DNA of 64,000 nucleotides from Flavobacteriales bacterium. GTDB taxonomy: Bacteria > Bacteroidota > Bacteroidia > Flavobacteriales > Flavobacteriaceae. Each line of letters opens with the position of its first letter. Position 1 is the first letter of the stretch. Location: NCBI GenBank assembly GCA_013205245.1, contig JABMNH010000018.1, positions 1 to 64,000 on the forward strand, in the 5' to 3' direction. The translations under genes and the position numbers were made by a program. Positions 1 through 8,490 of this stretch are shown here, in pieces. Under the pieces are notes generated by a model. The model was not told the origin of the DNA. It made no database searches and saw only the letters and a list, made by a program, of their open reading frames with translations.

Positions 1-138
1 AGAACAGAAGAGACGAGCCCTAAAAATGCCACACTTTATTTTAGTATTTTATTAGAAACACAAGATTTAATAAATGCTTTAATAAATTTATTAAAACTAT
101 ATCACGACTTTTATTTAAACGAGAAAAAGCAATCTTAA
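1..138 (+). CDS. C-terminal end of an unidentified protein (5' partial)
   Basis: Frame 1 is open from the window edge to a TAA at 136-138 and encodes about 45 residues ending in ..FYLNEKKQS. The piece is amphipathic and probably helical (YFSILLETQDLINALINLL). A perfect terminator hairpin follows within 20 bp, so this is very likely the true 3' end of a plus-strand gene. Too little remains to name it. The tail of a membrane transporter with a helical cytoplasmic end is possible, but this is a guess. Confidence 0.6.
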   Translation, partial: RTEETSPKNATLYFSILLETQDLINALINLLKLYHDFYLNEKKQS

Positions 139-153
139 GATAGATTTTAAGTT

Positions 154-189
154 AAAAAAGCCTCAAATTTACAATTTGAGGCTTTTTTT
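154..189. terminator. Bidirectional rho-independent terminator
   Basis: A 16-bp perfect stem (AAAAAAGCCTCAAATT with its complement) around a TAC loop gives a T-run on both strands. It lies between the partial plus-strand gene and the convergent nifU-like gene and can serve both. Confidence 0.9.
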
Positions 190-1036
190 ATAAAGCTACA
201 ACGCTATTTATTTTTCCTGGCAACAAGCTTTTAAGTGTGTTTTCAATACCATTTTTTAAAGTTACGGTAGAAGAAGGGCATCCACTACAAGCACCTTTTA
301 AAATTACTTTAACAATATGACTGTCTGAATCATAAGAATCGAAGATAATGTTACCGCCATCTGCCATAACAGCGGGTTTAATATATTCGTCTAAAATGGC
401 AATAATTTCCTTTGAAATGTCATCTAAATCTTCAGGGTTTTTAGTATTAGCAATTTCTTCAGTTTCAACAATAGTTAAAGGCACTAAATTAAATTTAATA
501 TAATTTCGTATTTCGTGCATAATACCTTGCCAATCGGTTTGTGAATCTTTTGTAATTGATATATAATTTTGTTCTACAAATACACTTTTAACAAAACTAA
601 AATCAAAAAGAGAGGCAATAAATGGATGGTTTTTGGCTTGCAAGGCGTTCATAAATTCAAGATCGGTATCCTTTAAAATCAATTTATTTGTCACAAATTT
701 CATCACATCTGGATTTGGTGTGCTTTCTGCATAAACTTCTACAGGCGTTTCTGTGATTGCGTTAAAGAGTTTGTTGTTTTGTTTAAAATAGTCTTCAATA
801 ACAATTTTCAACTCCTCTTGAACATCTACCCAATCTATAATATCAACTTTTTGTAAAGCAATAAAATTGGCACTAATAAGTACTTTTGTGATAAAAGGCA
901 ATTGCACTAATTGAGAGGCAAGAGGCGAACTTAAATCGTCTTTTTCTTTAGAAAATTCAAAGCTACCTTGCGTAAGTATTTTTTGCGATTCAAATTTTAT
1001 AACAGAGCTGTCTTTAGTATTTATAATTTTAAACAT
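188..1036 (-). CDS. NifU/Nfu-family Fe-S cluster scaffold with duplicated N-terminal domain
   Basis: Probable iron-sulfur cluster carrier that passes clusters to apo-proteins in the cytoplasm. The C-terminal third (about residues 205-282) is a NifU C-terminal domain with the cluster-binding CxxC in KGACSGCPSSTVTLKNGIE. In front of it lie two Nfu_N-like segments, about 1-90 and 100-195. The second has the family signature ESTPNPDVMKF and ends in an ..DWQGIMHEIRN.. strand/helix; the first is more diverged and ends in the similar ..DWVDVQEELK. At 282 aa it is longer than bacterial NfuA-type proteins of about 190-200 aa, consistent with this duplication. It is a single gene, with a -7-like TACTTTTG 22 bp upstream and a terminator at its 3' end. 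The family call is firm; the duplication is by eye. Confidence 0.9.
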   Translation of the reverse strand: MFKIINTKDSSVIKFESQKILTQGSFEFSKEKDDLSSPLASQLVQLPFITKVLISANFIALQKVDIIDWVDVQEELKIVIEDYFKQNNKLFNAITETPVEVYAESTPNPDVMKFVTNKLILKDTDLEFMNALQAKNHPFIASLFDFSFVKSVFVEQNYISITKDSQTDWQGIMHEIRNYIKFNLVPLTIVETEEIANTKNPEDLDDISKEIIAILDEYIKPAVMADGGNIIFDSYDSDSHIVKVILKGACSGCPSSTVTLKNGIENTLKSLLPGKINSVVAL

Positions 1037-1057
1037 CCTTATTTTTTTTAGAGTTTA

Positions 1058-1065
1058 CAAAAGTA
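1058..1065 (-). promoter_or_regulatory. Candidate -7 element of the nifU-like gene
   Basis: On the minus strand this reads TACTTTTG, matching the Bacteroidota -7 consensus TAnnTTTG, 21 bases before the ATG at 1036. No TTG at the usual -33 spacing was seen. Confidence 0.4.
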
Positions 1066-1128
1066 AGTTAAAAAAAGTATTAAGCAGATAAGTTAATCTT
1101 TAATAGCCTATTCTTGATTAAAAACATT

Positions 1129-1136
1129 TATATTTG
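1129..1136 (+). promoter_or_regulatory. Candidate -7 element of the porP/sprF-like gene
   Basis: TATATTTG matches TAnnTTTG. It would give a leader of about 30-35 nt before the ATG at 1174. Its position inside the ORF-track extension supports the later start. The nearest upstream TTG is only 12 bp away, too close for a standard -33 box. Confidence 0.4.
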
Positions 1137-1173
1137 GTTCTTAATTTCTGATATAATTATTACTGAATTAATA

Positions 1174-2142
1174 ATGAAAAAAATACTTTGTTTATTTTTT
1201 ATGCTGTCAATGTTTGCCTTAAGGGCTCAAGAAACGCTGCCAGTTTATTCAGATTATTTATCAGATAATATTTATTTGCTTCACCCTGCTGCTGCTGGTA
1301 TTGGTAGCTGTTCTAAATTGAGGATTACTCACCGCCAACAATGGACAAACAGTTCAGATTTCCCATCCTTACAAACATTAAGTTTTCACACTAAAGTAGG
1401 TGATAAAACAGGTTTGGGTTTTATTTTTTTTAATGACAGAAATGGATTTCATTCGCAAACAGGTTTTCAAGGCACTTATGCCTACCATGTTTTATTAGGA
1501 AATAATTACCGCGTTTTTAATCAATTATCGTTTGCACTGTCTGCTTCTTTTGTAGAAAACTCTATAGACGAACGCACATTTAACACTACAGATCCTGCAA
1601 TATCTGGAATTATTAGAAATTCAAATTATTTTAATGCCGATTTTGGCATGGCTTATCATTATAGAGGCATGTCATCTTATTTTTCTGTAAAAAACATACT
1701 TTTAAGCGACAGAACTTTGTTAAACTCTGATTTTGAATCTTTCAACTTACGACGTTATGTTGCTTCTGTTGGTTATTATTTTGGAAAAGATAAAGAGTGG
1801 CAATTAGAACCGACTATTCTTGGCCAATATATTGAGCGCACAAAAGAAAGTTTTGTGGATTTTAATTTAAAAGCCTATAAAAAGTTAGACAACAATAATT
1901 TATTATGGGTTGCACTATCTTACCGTAAGAGTTTTGATAAAAATGCACTTCAAAAATTTCAACAAATAACACCTATAGTAGGTTTAAATTTTGGCCCTTT
2001 TATAGCTTCTTACACCTACACCCAACAGATAGGCGATTTGGTTCTTGATGCTGGCGGATACCATCAATTTACTATTGGTGTTAATTTATGGTGTAGAACT
2101 GTACGTGCTGCTTCTTGTCCTAATATTAATTCGTATTATTAG
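1174..2142 (+). CDS. PorP/SprF family type IX secretion membrane protein
   Basis: Outer-membrane beta-barrel of the PorP/SprF family. Members work with the type IX secretion system in secreting or anchoring particular surface proteins and gliding adhesins. The family pattern is clear: a signal peptide (MKKILCLFFMLSMFALRAQ), then ..PVYSDYLSDNIYLLHPAAAG and ITHRQQW near the mature N-terminus, followed by alternating strand-like segments. I chose the ATG at 1174 (322 aa) over the track's TTG at 1114, because 1174 begins the signal peptide and a -7 element sits between the two. PorP/SprF genes usually lie beside their cargo adhesin. Here the downstream neighbour, 6 bp away, is a carbonic-anhydrase-like gene, so its partner is not apparent. 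Confidence 0.9.
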   Translation: MKKILCLFFMLSMFALRAQETLPVYSDYLSDNIYLLHPAAAGIGSCSKLRITHRQQWTNSSDFPSLQTLSFHTKVGDKTGLGFIFFNDRNGFHSQTGFQGTYAYHVLLGNNYRVFNQLSFALSASFVENSIDERTFNTTDPAISGIIRNSNYFNADFGMAYHYRGMSSYFSVKNILLSDRTLLNSDFESFNLRRYVASVGYYFGKDKEWQLEPTILGQYIERTKESFVDFNLKAYKKLDNNNLLWVALSYRKSFDKNALQKFQQITPIVGLNFGPFIASYTYTQQIGDLVLDAGGYHQFTIGVNLWCRTVRAASCPNINSYY

Positions 2143-2148
2143 TTTATA

Positions 2149-2658
2149 ATGTTAATTAAAACCCTTTTAGGGAAAACACCTCAATACGGTAAGTCTTGTT
2201 ATTTTTCTGAAAATGCTACCCTTGTTGGCGATGTTATTTTGGGAGATTATTGTAGTGTTTGGTTTAATGCCGTTGTAAGAGGCGATGTTAATTTTATTAA
2301 AATTGGCAATAAGGTAAACATTCAAGATGGCGCTATTATTCATTGTACCTATAAAAAATATCCTACAATAATAGGTAATAATGTTTCTATTGGGCATAAC
2401 GCTATGGTTCACGGATGCGTTATTAATGATAATGTTTTAATTGGTATGGGCGCCATTGTTATGGATGACTGTACAGTAGAATCTAATGTTATTGTTGCTG
2501 CAGGAGCCGTAGTTACACAACACACAACTTTAGAATCTGGATTTCTATATGCAGGTGTCCCTGCCAAAAAAATAAAACCACTTGATCAAAACCTAATAAC
2601 AGGCGAAATTGAACGCATTGCAGATAATTATATAAAATACGCCAGTTGGTATAAATAG
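2149..2658 (+). CDS. Gamma-carbonic-anhydrase-like hexapeptide-repeat protein (YrdA/PaaY type)
   Basis: Left-handed beta-helix protein of 169 aa, the usual length of the YrdA/PaaY/CaiE branch of gamma-class carbonic anhydrases. Imperfect hexapeptide turns run through most of it (for example IGNNVSIGHNAMVHGCVI and LIGMGAIVMDDC). Histidines in IIHCTY, IGHN and MVHG are at the positions that bind metal in the family. A C-terminal helix (IERIADNYIKYASWYK) packs the trimer in relatives. The substrate is not readable; activity as a carbonic anhydrase or thioesterase-like hydratase is uncertain. It follows the porP-like gene by 6 bp, so the two are probably co-transcribed. The convergent murI stop is only 2 bp from its stop, with no hairpin between. 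Confidence 0.85.
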   Translation: MLIKTLLGKTPQYGKSCYFSENATLVGDVILGDYCSVWFNAVVRGDVNFIKIGNKVNIQDGAIIHCTYKKYPTIIGNNVSIGHNAMVHGCVINDNVLIGMGAIVMDDCTVESNVIVAAGAVVTQHTTLESGFLYAGVPAKKIKPLDQNLITGEIERIADNYIKYASWYK

Positions 2659-2660
2659 AT

Positions 2661-3452
2661 TCAAAAATCTAGTGCATCTATTTGAATATGAGATTGGGGA
2701 TTTACCAGCCTTTTTAGAACAGCAATATCTGAATTACAATAAAACTGATGTTGCACATTTATGTTATGTTGATTCTTTAAATTATGGGTAATTAAAACAC
2801 GTTCTAGTTGTTTAGCCACAGCCAATCCAGAATCTATCAGCGTAACATCATCACCCACAATAGTTTTAATTTGAGGTATTAAATAGGGGTAATGTGTGCA
2901 TCCCAAAACCAAACAATCTATGTTTTTTTTAAGCATTGGTTTTAGATATTTTGAAAGTAAGGCGAAGGTTTCTTTTGAATCGATTAGACCACTTTCTATA
3001 AGTTCTACCAATCCGTCACCATTTTGTTCATGAATTGTAATGTCTTTCGAAATGTTTTCTAAGGTTTTGTAAAACAGCTCACTACTCAATGTACCTTGCG
3101 TGGCTAAAATGCCAATATTTTGAGTTATGGTTTTAAGCGCCGCAGGTTTAATAGCGGGTTCAATACCTATAAAAGGGATGTCTTTATAAGTTTTTCTTAA
3201 ATAGCTAATGGCATTTGTAGTAGCCGTATTACAGGCCAAAACAATAACTTTACAGCCTTTGCTTAATAAAAGATCTGTGTTCTTAATACTAAGATTTATA
3301 ATGTCTTGTTTAGACCTTTTTCCGTAAGGCGCATTTTTTGAATCGGCAAGATATATTGTACTTTCATTTGGTAAAAGCATGTTTATTTCTTTCCAAATAG
3401 AAGTACCTCCAATACCAGAATCAAAAAGACCAATAGGATTTGAATGTTTCAT
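2661..3452 (-). CDS. murI: Glutamate racemase
   Basis: Cofactor-independent racemase making D-glutamate for peptidoglycan. Family landmarks: GLFDSGIGGTS at the N-terminus with the catalytic-site Asp, the first catalytic Cys in VLACNTATTNA, and the second in LVLGCTHYPYL. I take the ATG at 3452 (263 aa, normal length) rather than the track's GTG at 3482. The GTG lies inside a terminator hairpin, and a -7-like element sits between the two. The gene comes after bamA and the ompH genes on the same strand but is separated from them by that terminator, so it is probably its own unit. Confidence 0.96.
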   Translation of the reverse strand: MKHSNPIGLFDSGIGGTSIWKEINMLLPNESTIYLADSKNAPYGKRSKQDIINLSIKNTDLLLSKGCKVIVLACNTATTNAISYLRKTYKDIPFIGIEPAIKPAALKTITQNIGILATQGTLSSELFYKTLENISKDITIHEQNGDGLVELIESGLIDSKETFALLSKYLKPMLKKNIDCLVLGCTHYPYLIPQIKTIVGDDVTLIDSGLAVAKQLERVLITHNLKNQHNINVQHQFYCNSDIAVLKRLVNPQSHIQIDALDF

Positions 3453-3463
3453 AGCTAAAGGTA

Positions 3464-3471
3464 CAAAAGTA
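3464..3471 (-). promoter_or_regulatory. Candidate -7 element of murI
   Basis: Minus-strand TACTTTTG fits TAnnTTTG. It would start transcription only a few bases before the ATG at 3452, implying a very short leader. It overlaps the edge of the ompH terminator. Confidence 0.4.
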
Positions 3472-3500
3472 AAAAAGCCCACTGAGAGTGGGATTTTTTT
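3471..3500. terminator. Terminator after the bamA-ompH-ompH operon
   Basis: Stem AAAAAAgCCCACT / AGTGGGaTTTTTT with a GAG loop. It lies 22 bp past the ompH stop on the minus strand and separates the envelope operon from murI. Confidence 0.85.
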
Positions 3501-3521
3501 ATAGCTTAAAAAATATTTTTA

Positions 3522-4028
3522 TTATTTAACGCCTAATTTAGCTTTTACAGCAGCTAAAATATCATCGCCTTCAAAAACCAAAAGACCTTTACCAGGAGCT
3601 GCATCAAATACATATTTAATACCTTTGGCTTTAGCCACATCTTGAATAGCAGTTTGAGCTCTTTCAAGAATAGGTTTTAATAAGTCTTGTTGTTTTTGTT
3701 GCAATTCTTTATCGGCTGTTTGTGCGTATAACTGTAATTTTCTTTGTAAGTCTTGCACTTCTTTTTGACGGAGCGCATTTTCTTCTTCAGTTTTACTTTC
3801 TTGTTCTTTACCGTATTTTAAATACTTTGCTTGCAAAGCATTTTGTTGAATTTTGTATTCTGTGTCGTAAGTCTGACTTAATTTTTTTAATTCAGCTTGC
3901 ATGGCTTTAGTTTCTGGTAAAGAAGCTATTAATTCATCACTGTTAATATGACCAATCTTTACTTGGGCATTAGCACTAAAGCTTAAAAATAATACGGTTA
4001 CTACTACTAATAATTTAATCTGTTTCAT
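3522..4028 (-). CDS. OmpH/Skp-family periplasmic chaperone (short copy)
   Basis: Periplasmic Skp-like holdase for outer-membrane proteins. It has a signal peptide (MKQIKLLVVVTVLFLSFSANAQ), a mature start of the OmpH type (KIGHINSDELIASLPE), a long charged coiled coil (about residues 45-125) and a C-terminal ..KGIKYVFDAAPGKGLLVF segment typical of the trimer body. At 168 aa it is the standard length. It lies 24 bp after a second, longer OmpH gene and downstream of bamA, its expected partner in barrel assembly. The ATG is directly at the signal peptide. Confidence 0.93.
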   Translation of the reverse strand: MKQIKLLVVVTVLFLSFSANAQVKIGHINSDELIASLPETKAMQAELKKLSQTYDTEYKIQQNALQAKYLKYGKEQESKTEEENALRQKEVQDLQRKLQLYAQTADKELQQKQQDLLKPILERAQTAIQDVAKAKGIKYVFDAAPGKGLLVFEGDDILAAVKAKLGVK

Positions 4029-4052
4029 TGTCTTCGTTAATAATTGTTAATA

Positions 4053-5111
4053 CTAATTGTCTTTTTTTGTTTGTTTTGCAGAGTCCTGTTTTTGAATAAT
4101 CTCTTCTTTGTGTTTATTTATTTCTTTTAATCTGGCAGCTCTTTTGTCTGCTGCTGCTTTTCTATCGGCTTCTTTTTTCTTGTCTTTGGTTTCTTTAATT
4201 AAACGTATCTTTTCTAACATTAATTCACGTTTGGCATTTCTATCTTCTATGCGTTTTAAAATTTTATCAGATGGTGTGTCTATAAGAACAGCATCATCTT
4301 TAATTTTTTGTATGGTAGTTGTTGCGCTAATAGAATCTTTAGGTTGATCTAAATCTATATCGTCTCCAAGTGTTTCAATAGTTTCAGCTATAGGTGTTGT
4401 ATCATTTACATTTACAGAATCTTTAGGCTGGTCTTCTAATTTCAAAACATCTGTATTTGTTTTTACATAAGTAGGTTTTCTACTTTCGGGTCTTTTTCTT
4501 GTATTCTTTTTAAGAATAGGATTTGAAACGATTGCTTTTTTAGATTTTTTAGAGCGTTTACTTCTGGCTTCTTTTGCTTTTTGTTTTTGAACGCGCACAA
4601 TGCTATTCACAACCAAATCGCTTATGTCGTAGCTTTTATTAGTATAAAGTAGAATTAAATCGCTGCTTTTGTCTAAAACAAAATCGTAACGTTTTTTTAC
4701 TGCAATTTCTTGGATGGCATTATAAACCTTGTCTTGAATGGGTTGTACCAAAAGTTTGCGATACAAATATAAATCGCCTTTAGGTCCAAAATAAGCTTGT
4801 TGCAATTGTTGGTATTCTAATTCTTTATAGTAAATATCGTCTTCTCTTTCTTGGATGAGCTCTTCGGTAAGTAAAGCTTTTTCGTTGATAAAATCTTTTT
4901 TAATCATGGCGATTTCATCCTTTTCACGATCTAAACGTCTTTCCCATGTTTTAACTTTTGTGTCTAATTGATTTTGAGCTTGCACATAATCTGGAATATT
5001 TTCTAGAACAAAAGCCATATCAATATACGCCACACGTTGTGCCTTTTGCGCAAAACTTAACTGACTTACAAAAGTCAAAATAAGCAATATGAAGATGTGT
5101 TTTTTATACAT
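4053..5111 (-). CDS. OmpH/Skp-family protein with long charged C-terminal extension
   Basis: Second Skp-like protein: signal peptide MYKKHIFILLILTFVSQLSFAQ, then RVAYIDMAFVLENIPDY, a coiled coil (about 45-130) and YDFVLDKSSDLILLYTNKSYD, which closes the OmpH domain near residue 170. The remaining 180 residues are unusual. A basic stretch (RSKRSKKSKK) is followed by a Thr/Asp/Lys linker containing two related segments (LEDQPKDSVN and LDQPKDSISA), then a Lys/Arg/Glu-rich helix to the end. Paired OmpH genes behind bamA are usual in Bacteroidota. The long tail may bind peptidoglycan or anionic surfaces, but this is inference. 66 bp separates it from bamA. Confidence 0.9.
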   Translation of the reverse strand: MYKKHIFILLILTFVSQLSFAQKAQRVAYIDMAFVLENIPDYVQAQNQLDTKVKTWERRLDREKDEIAMIKKDFINEKALLTEELIQEREDDIYYKELEYQQLQQAYFGPKGDLYLYRKLLVQPIQDKVYNAIQEIAVKKRYDFVLDKSSDLILLYTNKSYDISDLVVNSIVRVQKQKAKEARSKRSKKSKKAIVSNPILKKNTRKRPESRKPTYVKTNTDVLKLEDQPKDSVNVNDTTPIAETIETLGDDIDLDQPKDSISATTTIQKIKDDAVLIDTPSDKILKRIEDRNAKRELMLEKIRLIKETKDKKKEADRKAAADKRAARLKEINKHKEEIIQKQDSAKQTKKDN

Positions 5112-5177
5112 AATTTGTTTCTCTATACTTTAGAAAAATTCGTGCCAAAATTATACACAGGCAAATATACTATTTTT

Positions 5178-7742
5178 TTAAAATTGTTGTCCAATAATAA
5201 AATGTGTTTGCCAACCAGATTTAATATTTGTGCCAGGAATGTTGTCTAATCCATTACCAAAATCAATTCCTAACAATCCGAATGCTGGCATAAATATTCT
5301 AATACCAAAGCCATAAGACCGTTTTAACTCAAAAGGTTTATAATTTATAAATCCATCATAAGAATTACCACCTTCCATAAAGGCTAATCCATAAATAGAA
5401 GCTGATGGTTTTAATGTTAATGGATAACGTAATTCGAATCCAAATTTATTATAAACAGTACCACCAAAGCTAGAAGATAAACTAGAATTAGGATAGCCAC
5501 GTAAACCAATTGTTTCTCTGCCATCAAATTGACCAGAAGCCAAACCATCGCCACCCACATAAAAACGTTCAAAAGGAGAATCGCCAATTGTGTGATTGTA
5601 AGCGCCTAAAAAGCCAAATTCTGCATTAGACATAAGCACTAATTTATCTACAAGAGATGTGTACCATTTAGCTTTAAAAGAGGCTTTGTAATACTCTAAC
5701 CATTTCAATTTTTCTTCTTGAGTGGCATTGGTATAATCTTTTTTATTGAATGATGAATAAGGCAGGGTAAATTTAAAGCCTAAGTTAAAATCTGATCCCC
5801 CAGTAGGGAAAACAGGATTTACACGTGTGTTATTTCTTCCAAAATTTACTGAAAAATTAAGGTTGTTAGAAGTGCCATTTGTAAAATTAAATGTTGATAC
5901 AGGAAAGTTTTGTAAATTAAATTGTTGGAAACTAACAGAAGTTGATAATTGGAAAAAATCATCGGGCCAGTCTAAACGTTGACCAAGACCGAGGGTAGCT
6001 CCAGTAATATTTAATTTCTGATTTTTGTTTACGCTATTTGAAGTAAAATCTGATCTAAATTGAGTAGAACTATAAACAGAAAAAGAAAGAGATTTAGGAC
6101 GTTTGCTACCATTTAACCAAGGTTCTGAAAACGAGAAACTATAAGTGTTAAAAAACCGGCTGGTTTGTAAACGCAGTGATAATGATTGTCCATCACCCAT
6201 AGGTAATGGTTTGTATTCTTTTTTATTGAAAAGGTTTTTTATTGAAAAGTTGTTGAATGACAAACCTAAAGTACCTATAAAAGTATTCCCGCCAAAACCA
6301 CCTTGTAATTCAATTTGGCTAGATCCTTTTTCGGCAACACTATATTCGATATCAACTGTTTTGTCAGTAAAATTTGGTTGCACATCTGGCACAATGTTTT
6401 CGGCATCAAAAAAGCCCATTTGTCCAATTTCTCTAATAGTTCTTATAATATCACTTTTACTAAATAAATTACCAGGTATGGTGCGGATATTTCTAAAAAT
6501 AACATGGTCATTCGTTCTGTCATTACCCACTACGGTAATTTTTTTAACATGTGCTGGTTTGTCTTCGCGGATGCGAATTTCTATGTCTATACTGTCTTTT
6601 GTAACTCTTGTTTCAACTGGCATAACATTAGAAAACAAATAGCCATTATTTAGATATATAGTAGATAAATCTTCAGAGTCTGGCTTACCATCACCACTCA
6701 CACGTTCTTTTAATAATTTACCATTGTAAATCATCCCTTTCTCTAACTTTAAGAAGCCTTTAAGTTGGGCGTCTGTATAAACAGAATTTCCTAAAAAGCG
6801 AATGTCTCCAAAATAATAACGGTTACCTTCTGTAAGTGTGATGTCTAAATTAATGGTGTTATCTTTATTCCAAGAAATAGAATCTTTTAATATTTGCGCA
6901 TCACGATAGCCTTTTTCGCTATAAGTATCAATAATATTCTCTAAATCTTCGGTGTATTTTTCTTTAATATATTTTGAAGATGAGAATATGTGAAGCGGAT
7001 TTTTTTGTTTTGTTTTCTTAAGTAGTTTACGCAACCTATTTGCACTAAAATGTTCGTTTCCGTGAAAACGCACATTTTTAATTTTAATTTTTGAGCCTTT
7101 ATCTATATTAACCAACACTTTTTCTAAATCTACTTTTGAGGTATCTTTTTTAGTGTTGATGGTTACTTTAGCTTTTAAAAAACCTTTTTCGCGGTACTTT
7201 TTTTCGATATAATTTTTAGAAGTAGTAATCAGGTTTTCGGTAAGCATAGCACCCGTTTTAAGTTTGGTATCATCTCTTAAATCATCGCCTTTAGATTTTT
7301 TAATCCCTTTAAATGTAACGATACTGGCTTTAGGTAATTCTTTTACATAAAAGAGAAGATTTACAACACCTTTATCATCAATGCCAGTTACATAAACATC
7401 TACGTTGCTAAACAAATCTGAATTCCAAAGTTTTTTGATAGAACTTGTAAGTTTGTCGCCAGGCAATTTAATTTTTTGACCAACAATAAGACCCGTATAA
7501 ACAAGAATGGCTTGTTCGCTAAATTTATTATTTCCTTTAATAGAAATACTTCCCAATGTGTAATTTTTGCTTTTTACAAAAACAACACTGTCTTTAACCT
7601 TTATATTAAGAGAATCAACAGCCGTATTTACCGAAGTATTTAGGGAGTCTTTTGTTTGTAAGGTTGAAGTGTTATCTTGGGCAAAAAGGGCGATGTTTAA
7701 TCCTACAAAAAGGAAAAATAATGGTATTGTTTTTCTAGTCAT
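5178..7742 (-). CDS. bamA: BamA, outer membrane protein assembly factor (Omp85)
   Basis: Central subunit of the BAM complex, which inserts beta-barrel proteins into the outer membrane. A signal peptide (MTRKTIPLFFLFVGLNIALFA) is followed by POTRA repeats up to about residue 460, seen as recurring G-N..F....L boundaries such as SIKGNNKF, VRFHGNEHFS, IRFLGNSVYT and ITVVGNDRTN. A 16-strand-type barrel follows, with the conserved loop-6 region RETIGLRGYPNSS and a terminal strand ending in Phe (THFIIGQQF). I use the ATG at 7742 (854 aa), which overlaps the uppS stop by 8 nt. The track's TTG at 7775 lies within uppS and would spoil the signal peptide. Co-directional with uppS and two ompH genes. 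Confidence 0.96.
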   Translation of the reverse strand: MTRKTIPLFFLFVGLNIALFAQDNTSTLQTKDSLNTSVNTAVDSLNIKVKDSVVFVKSKNYTLGSISIKGNNKFSEQAILVYTGLIVGQKIKLPGDKLTSSIKKLWNSDLFSNVDVYVTGIDDKGVVNLLFYVKELPKASIVTFKGIKKSKGDDLRDDTKLKTGAMLTENLITTSKNYIEKKYREKGFLKAKVTINTKKDTSKVDLEKVLVNIDKGSKIKIKNVRFHGNEHFSANRLRKLLKKTKQKNPLHIFSSSKYIKEKYTEDLENIIDTYSEKGYRDAQILKDSISWNKDNTINLDITLTEGNRYYFGDIRFLGNSVYTDAQLKGFLKLEKGMIYNGKLLKERVSGDGKPDSEDLSTIYLNNGYLFSNVMPVETRVTKDSIDIEIRIREDKPAHVKKITVVGNDRTNDHVIFRNIRTIPGNLFSKSDIIRTIREIGQMGFFDAENIVPDVQPNFTDKTVDIEYSVAEKGSSQIELQGGFGGNTFIGTLGLSFNNFSIKNLFNKKEYKPLPMGDGQSLSLRLQTSRFFNTYSFSFSEPWLNGSKRPKSLSFSVYSSTQFRSDFTSNSVNKNQKLNITGATLGLGQRLDWPDDFFQLSTSVSFQQFNLQNFPVSTFNFTNGTSNNLNFSVNFGRNNTRVNPVFPTGGSDFNLGFKFTLPYSSFNKKDYTNATQEEKLKWLEYYKASFKAKWYTSLVDKLVLMSNAEFGFLGAYNHTIGDSPFERFYVGGDGLASGQFDGRETIGLRGYPNSSLSSSFGGTVYNKFGFELRYPLTLKPSASIYGLAFMEGGNSYDGFINYKPFELKRSYGFGIRIFMPAFGLLGIDFGNGLDNIPGTNIKSGWQTHFIIGQQF

Positions 7743-8487
7743 TAGTGTTCTTAATTTGTTCGCTTGTTTTTCCAAATCTGCGTTCTCTTAGTTGATATTC
7801 TTTTATTGCTTGGAAAAAATGTTCTTTTCTAAAATCGGGCCAGAGTGTGTCAGTAAAATAGAATTCTGCATAGGCAATTTGCCAAAGTAAAAAATTACTG
7901 ATACGTTTTTCTCCGCTAGTGCGAATCAAAAAATCAACATCGGGCAAAGTAACTGTATATAAATGATTATTTATAGTGTTTTCATCAATTTCTTCTGAAG
8001 AAAACTCATTATTAACAATCTTTTTAGAAATAATTTTGAAAGCATTAACAATTTCTTCTCTAGCACCATAATTAAGGGCTAAATTGAGTGTTAAACGTGT
8101 GTTGTTTTTTGTTTTTTCTATAACTTCTTTAAGTTCTTTTAGAACTTTTTCTGGCAACATATCTATTTTGCCAATAGTTTGTAATCTGATATTATTCTTA
8201 ACTAAAGTTTTTAATTCTTTTTTTAGAGAGCTTACTAAAATACGCATTAAAACAGATACTTCTTCTTTAGGACGGTTCCAATTTTCTGTAGAAAAAGTAT
8301 AAAGTGTAAGTGTGTTAACACCTATCTCTGCAGCAGCTTCAACAATAATTTGAACAGATTTTACACCGTTTTTATGACCAAACACACGAGGCTTTCCTTT
8401 TTGTTTAGCCCAACGGCCATTACCATCCATAATAATGGCAACATGCTGTGGGATTTTACCTTTTTGTATGTTAGAAAGCTCAGTCAT
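7735..8487 (-). CDS. uppS: Isoprenyl transferase (undecaprenyl diphosphate synthase)
   Basis: Cis-prenyltransferase that condenses isopentenyl diphosphate onto farnesyl diphosphate to make the C55 carrier for peptidoglycan and surface glycans. Signatures: HVAIIMDGNGRWA with the Mg-binding Asp, TLYTFSTENWNRP, and the C-terminal LIRTSGEKRISNFLLWQ and AYAEFYFTDTLWPDF. Length 250 aa is normal. It sits 3 bp behind the PorG-like gene, and its stop overlaps the bamA start by 8 nt, so translation of the two is probably coupled. Confidence 0.97.
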   Translation of the reverse strand: MTELSNIQKGKIPQHVAIIMDGNGRWAKQKGKPRVFGHKNGVKSVQIIVEAAAEIGVNTLTLYTFSTENWNRPKEEVSVLMRILVSSLKKELKTLVKNNIRLQTIGKIDMLPEKVLKELKEVIEKTKNNTRLTLNLALNYGAREEIVNAFKIISKKIVNNEFSSEEIDENTINNHLYTVTLPDVDFLIRTSGEKRISNFLLWQIAYAEFYFTDTLWPDFRKEHFFQAIKEYQLRERRFGKTSEQIKNTND

Positions 8488-8490
8488 ATT

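Noticed and set aside
3453-3482. Extended murI start at GTG 3482
   Set aside because: The extension is formed by the terminator hairpin and a -7-like element; the ATG at 3452 gives the normal N-terminus.
6145-6642. 165-aa plus-strand ORF
   Set aside because: Lies entirely inside bamA on the opposite strand, has no recognisable domain and no promoter; an antisense shadow.
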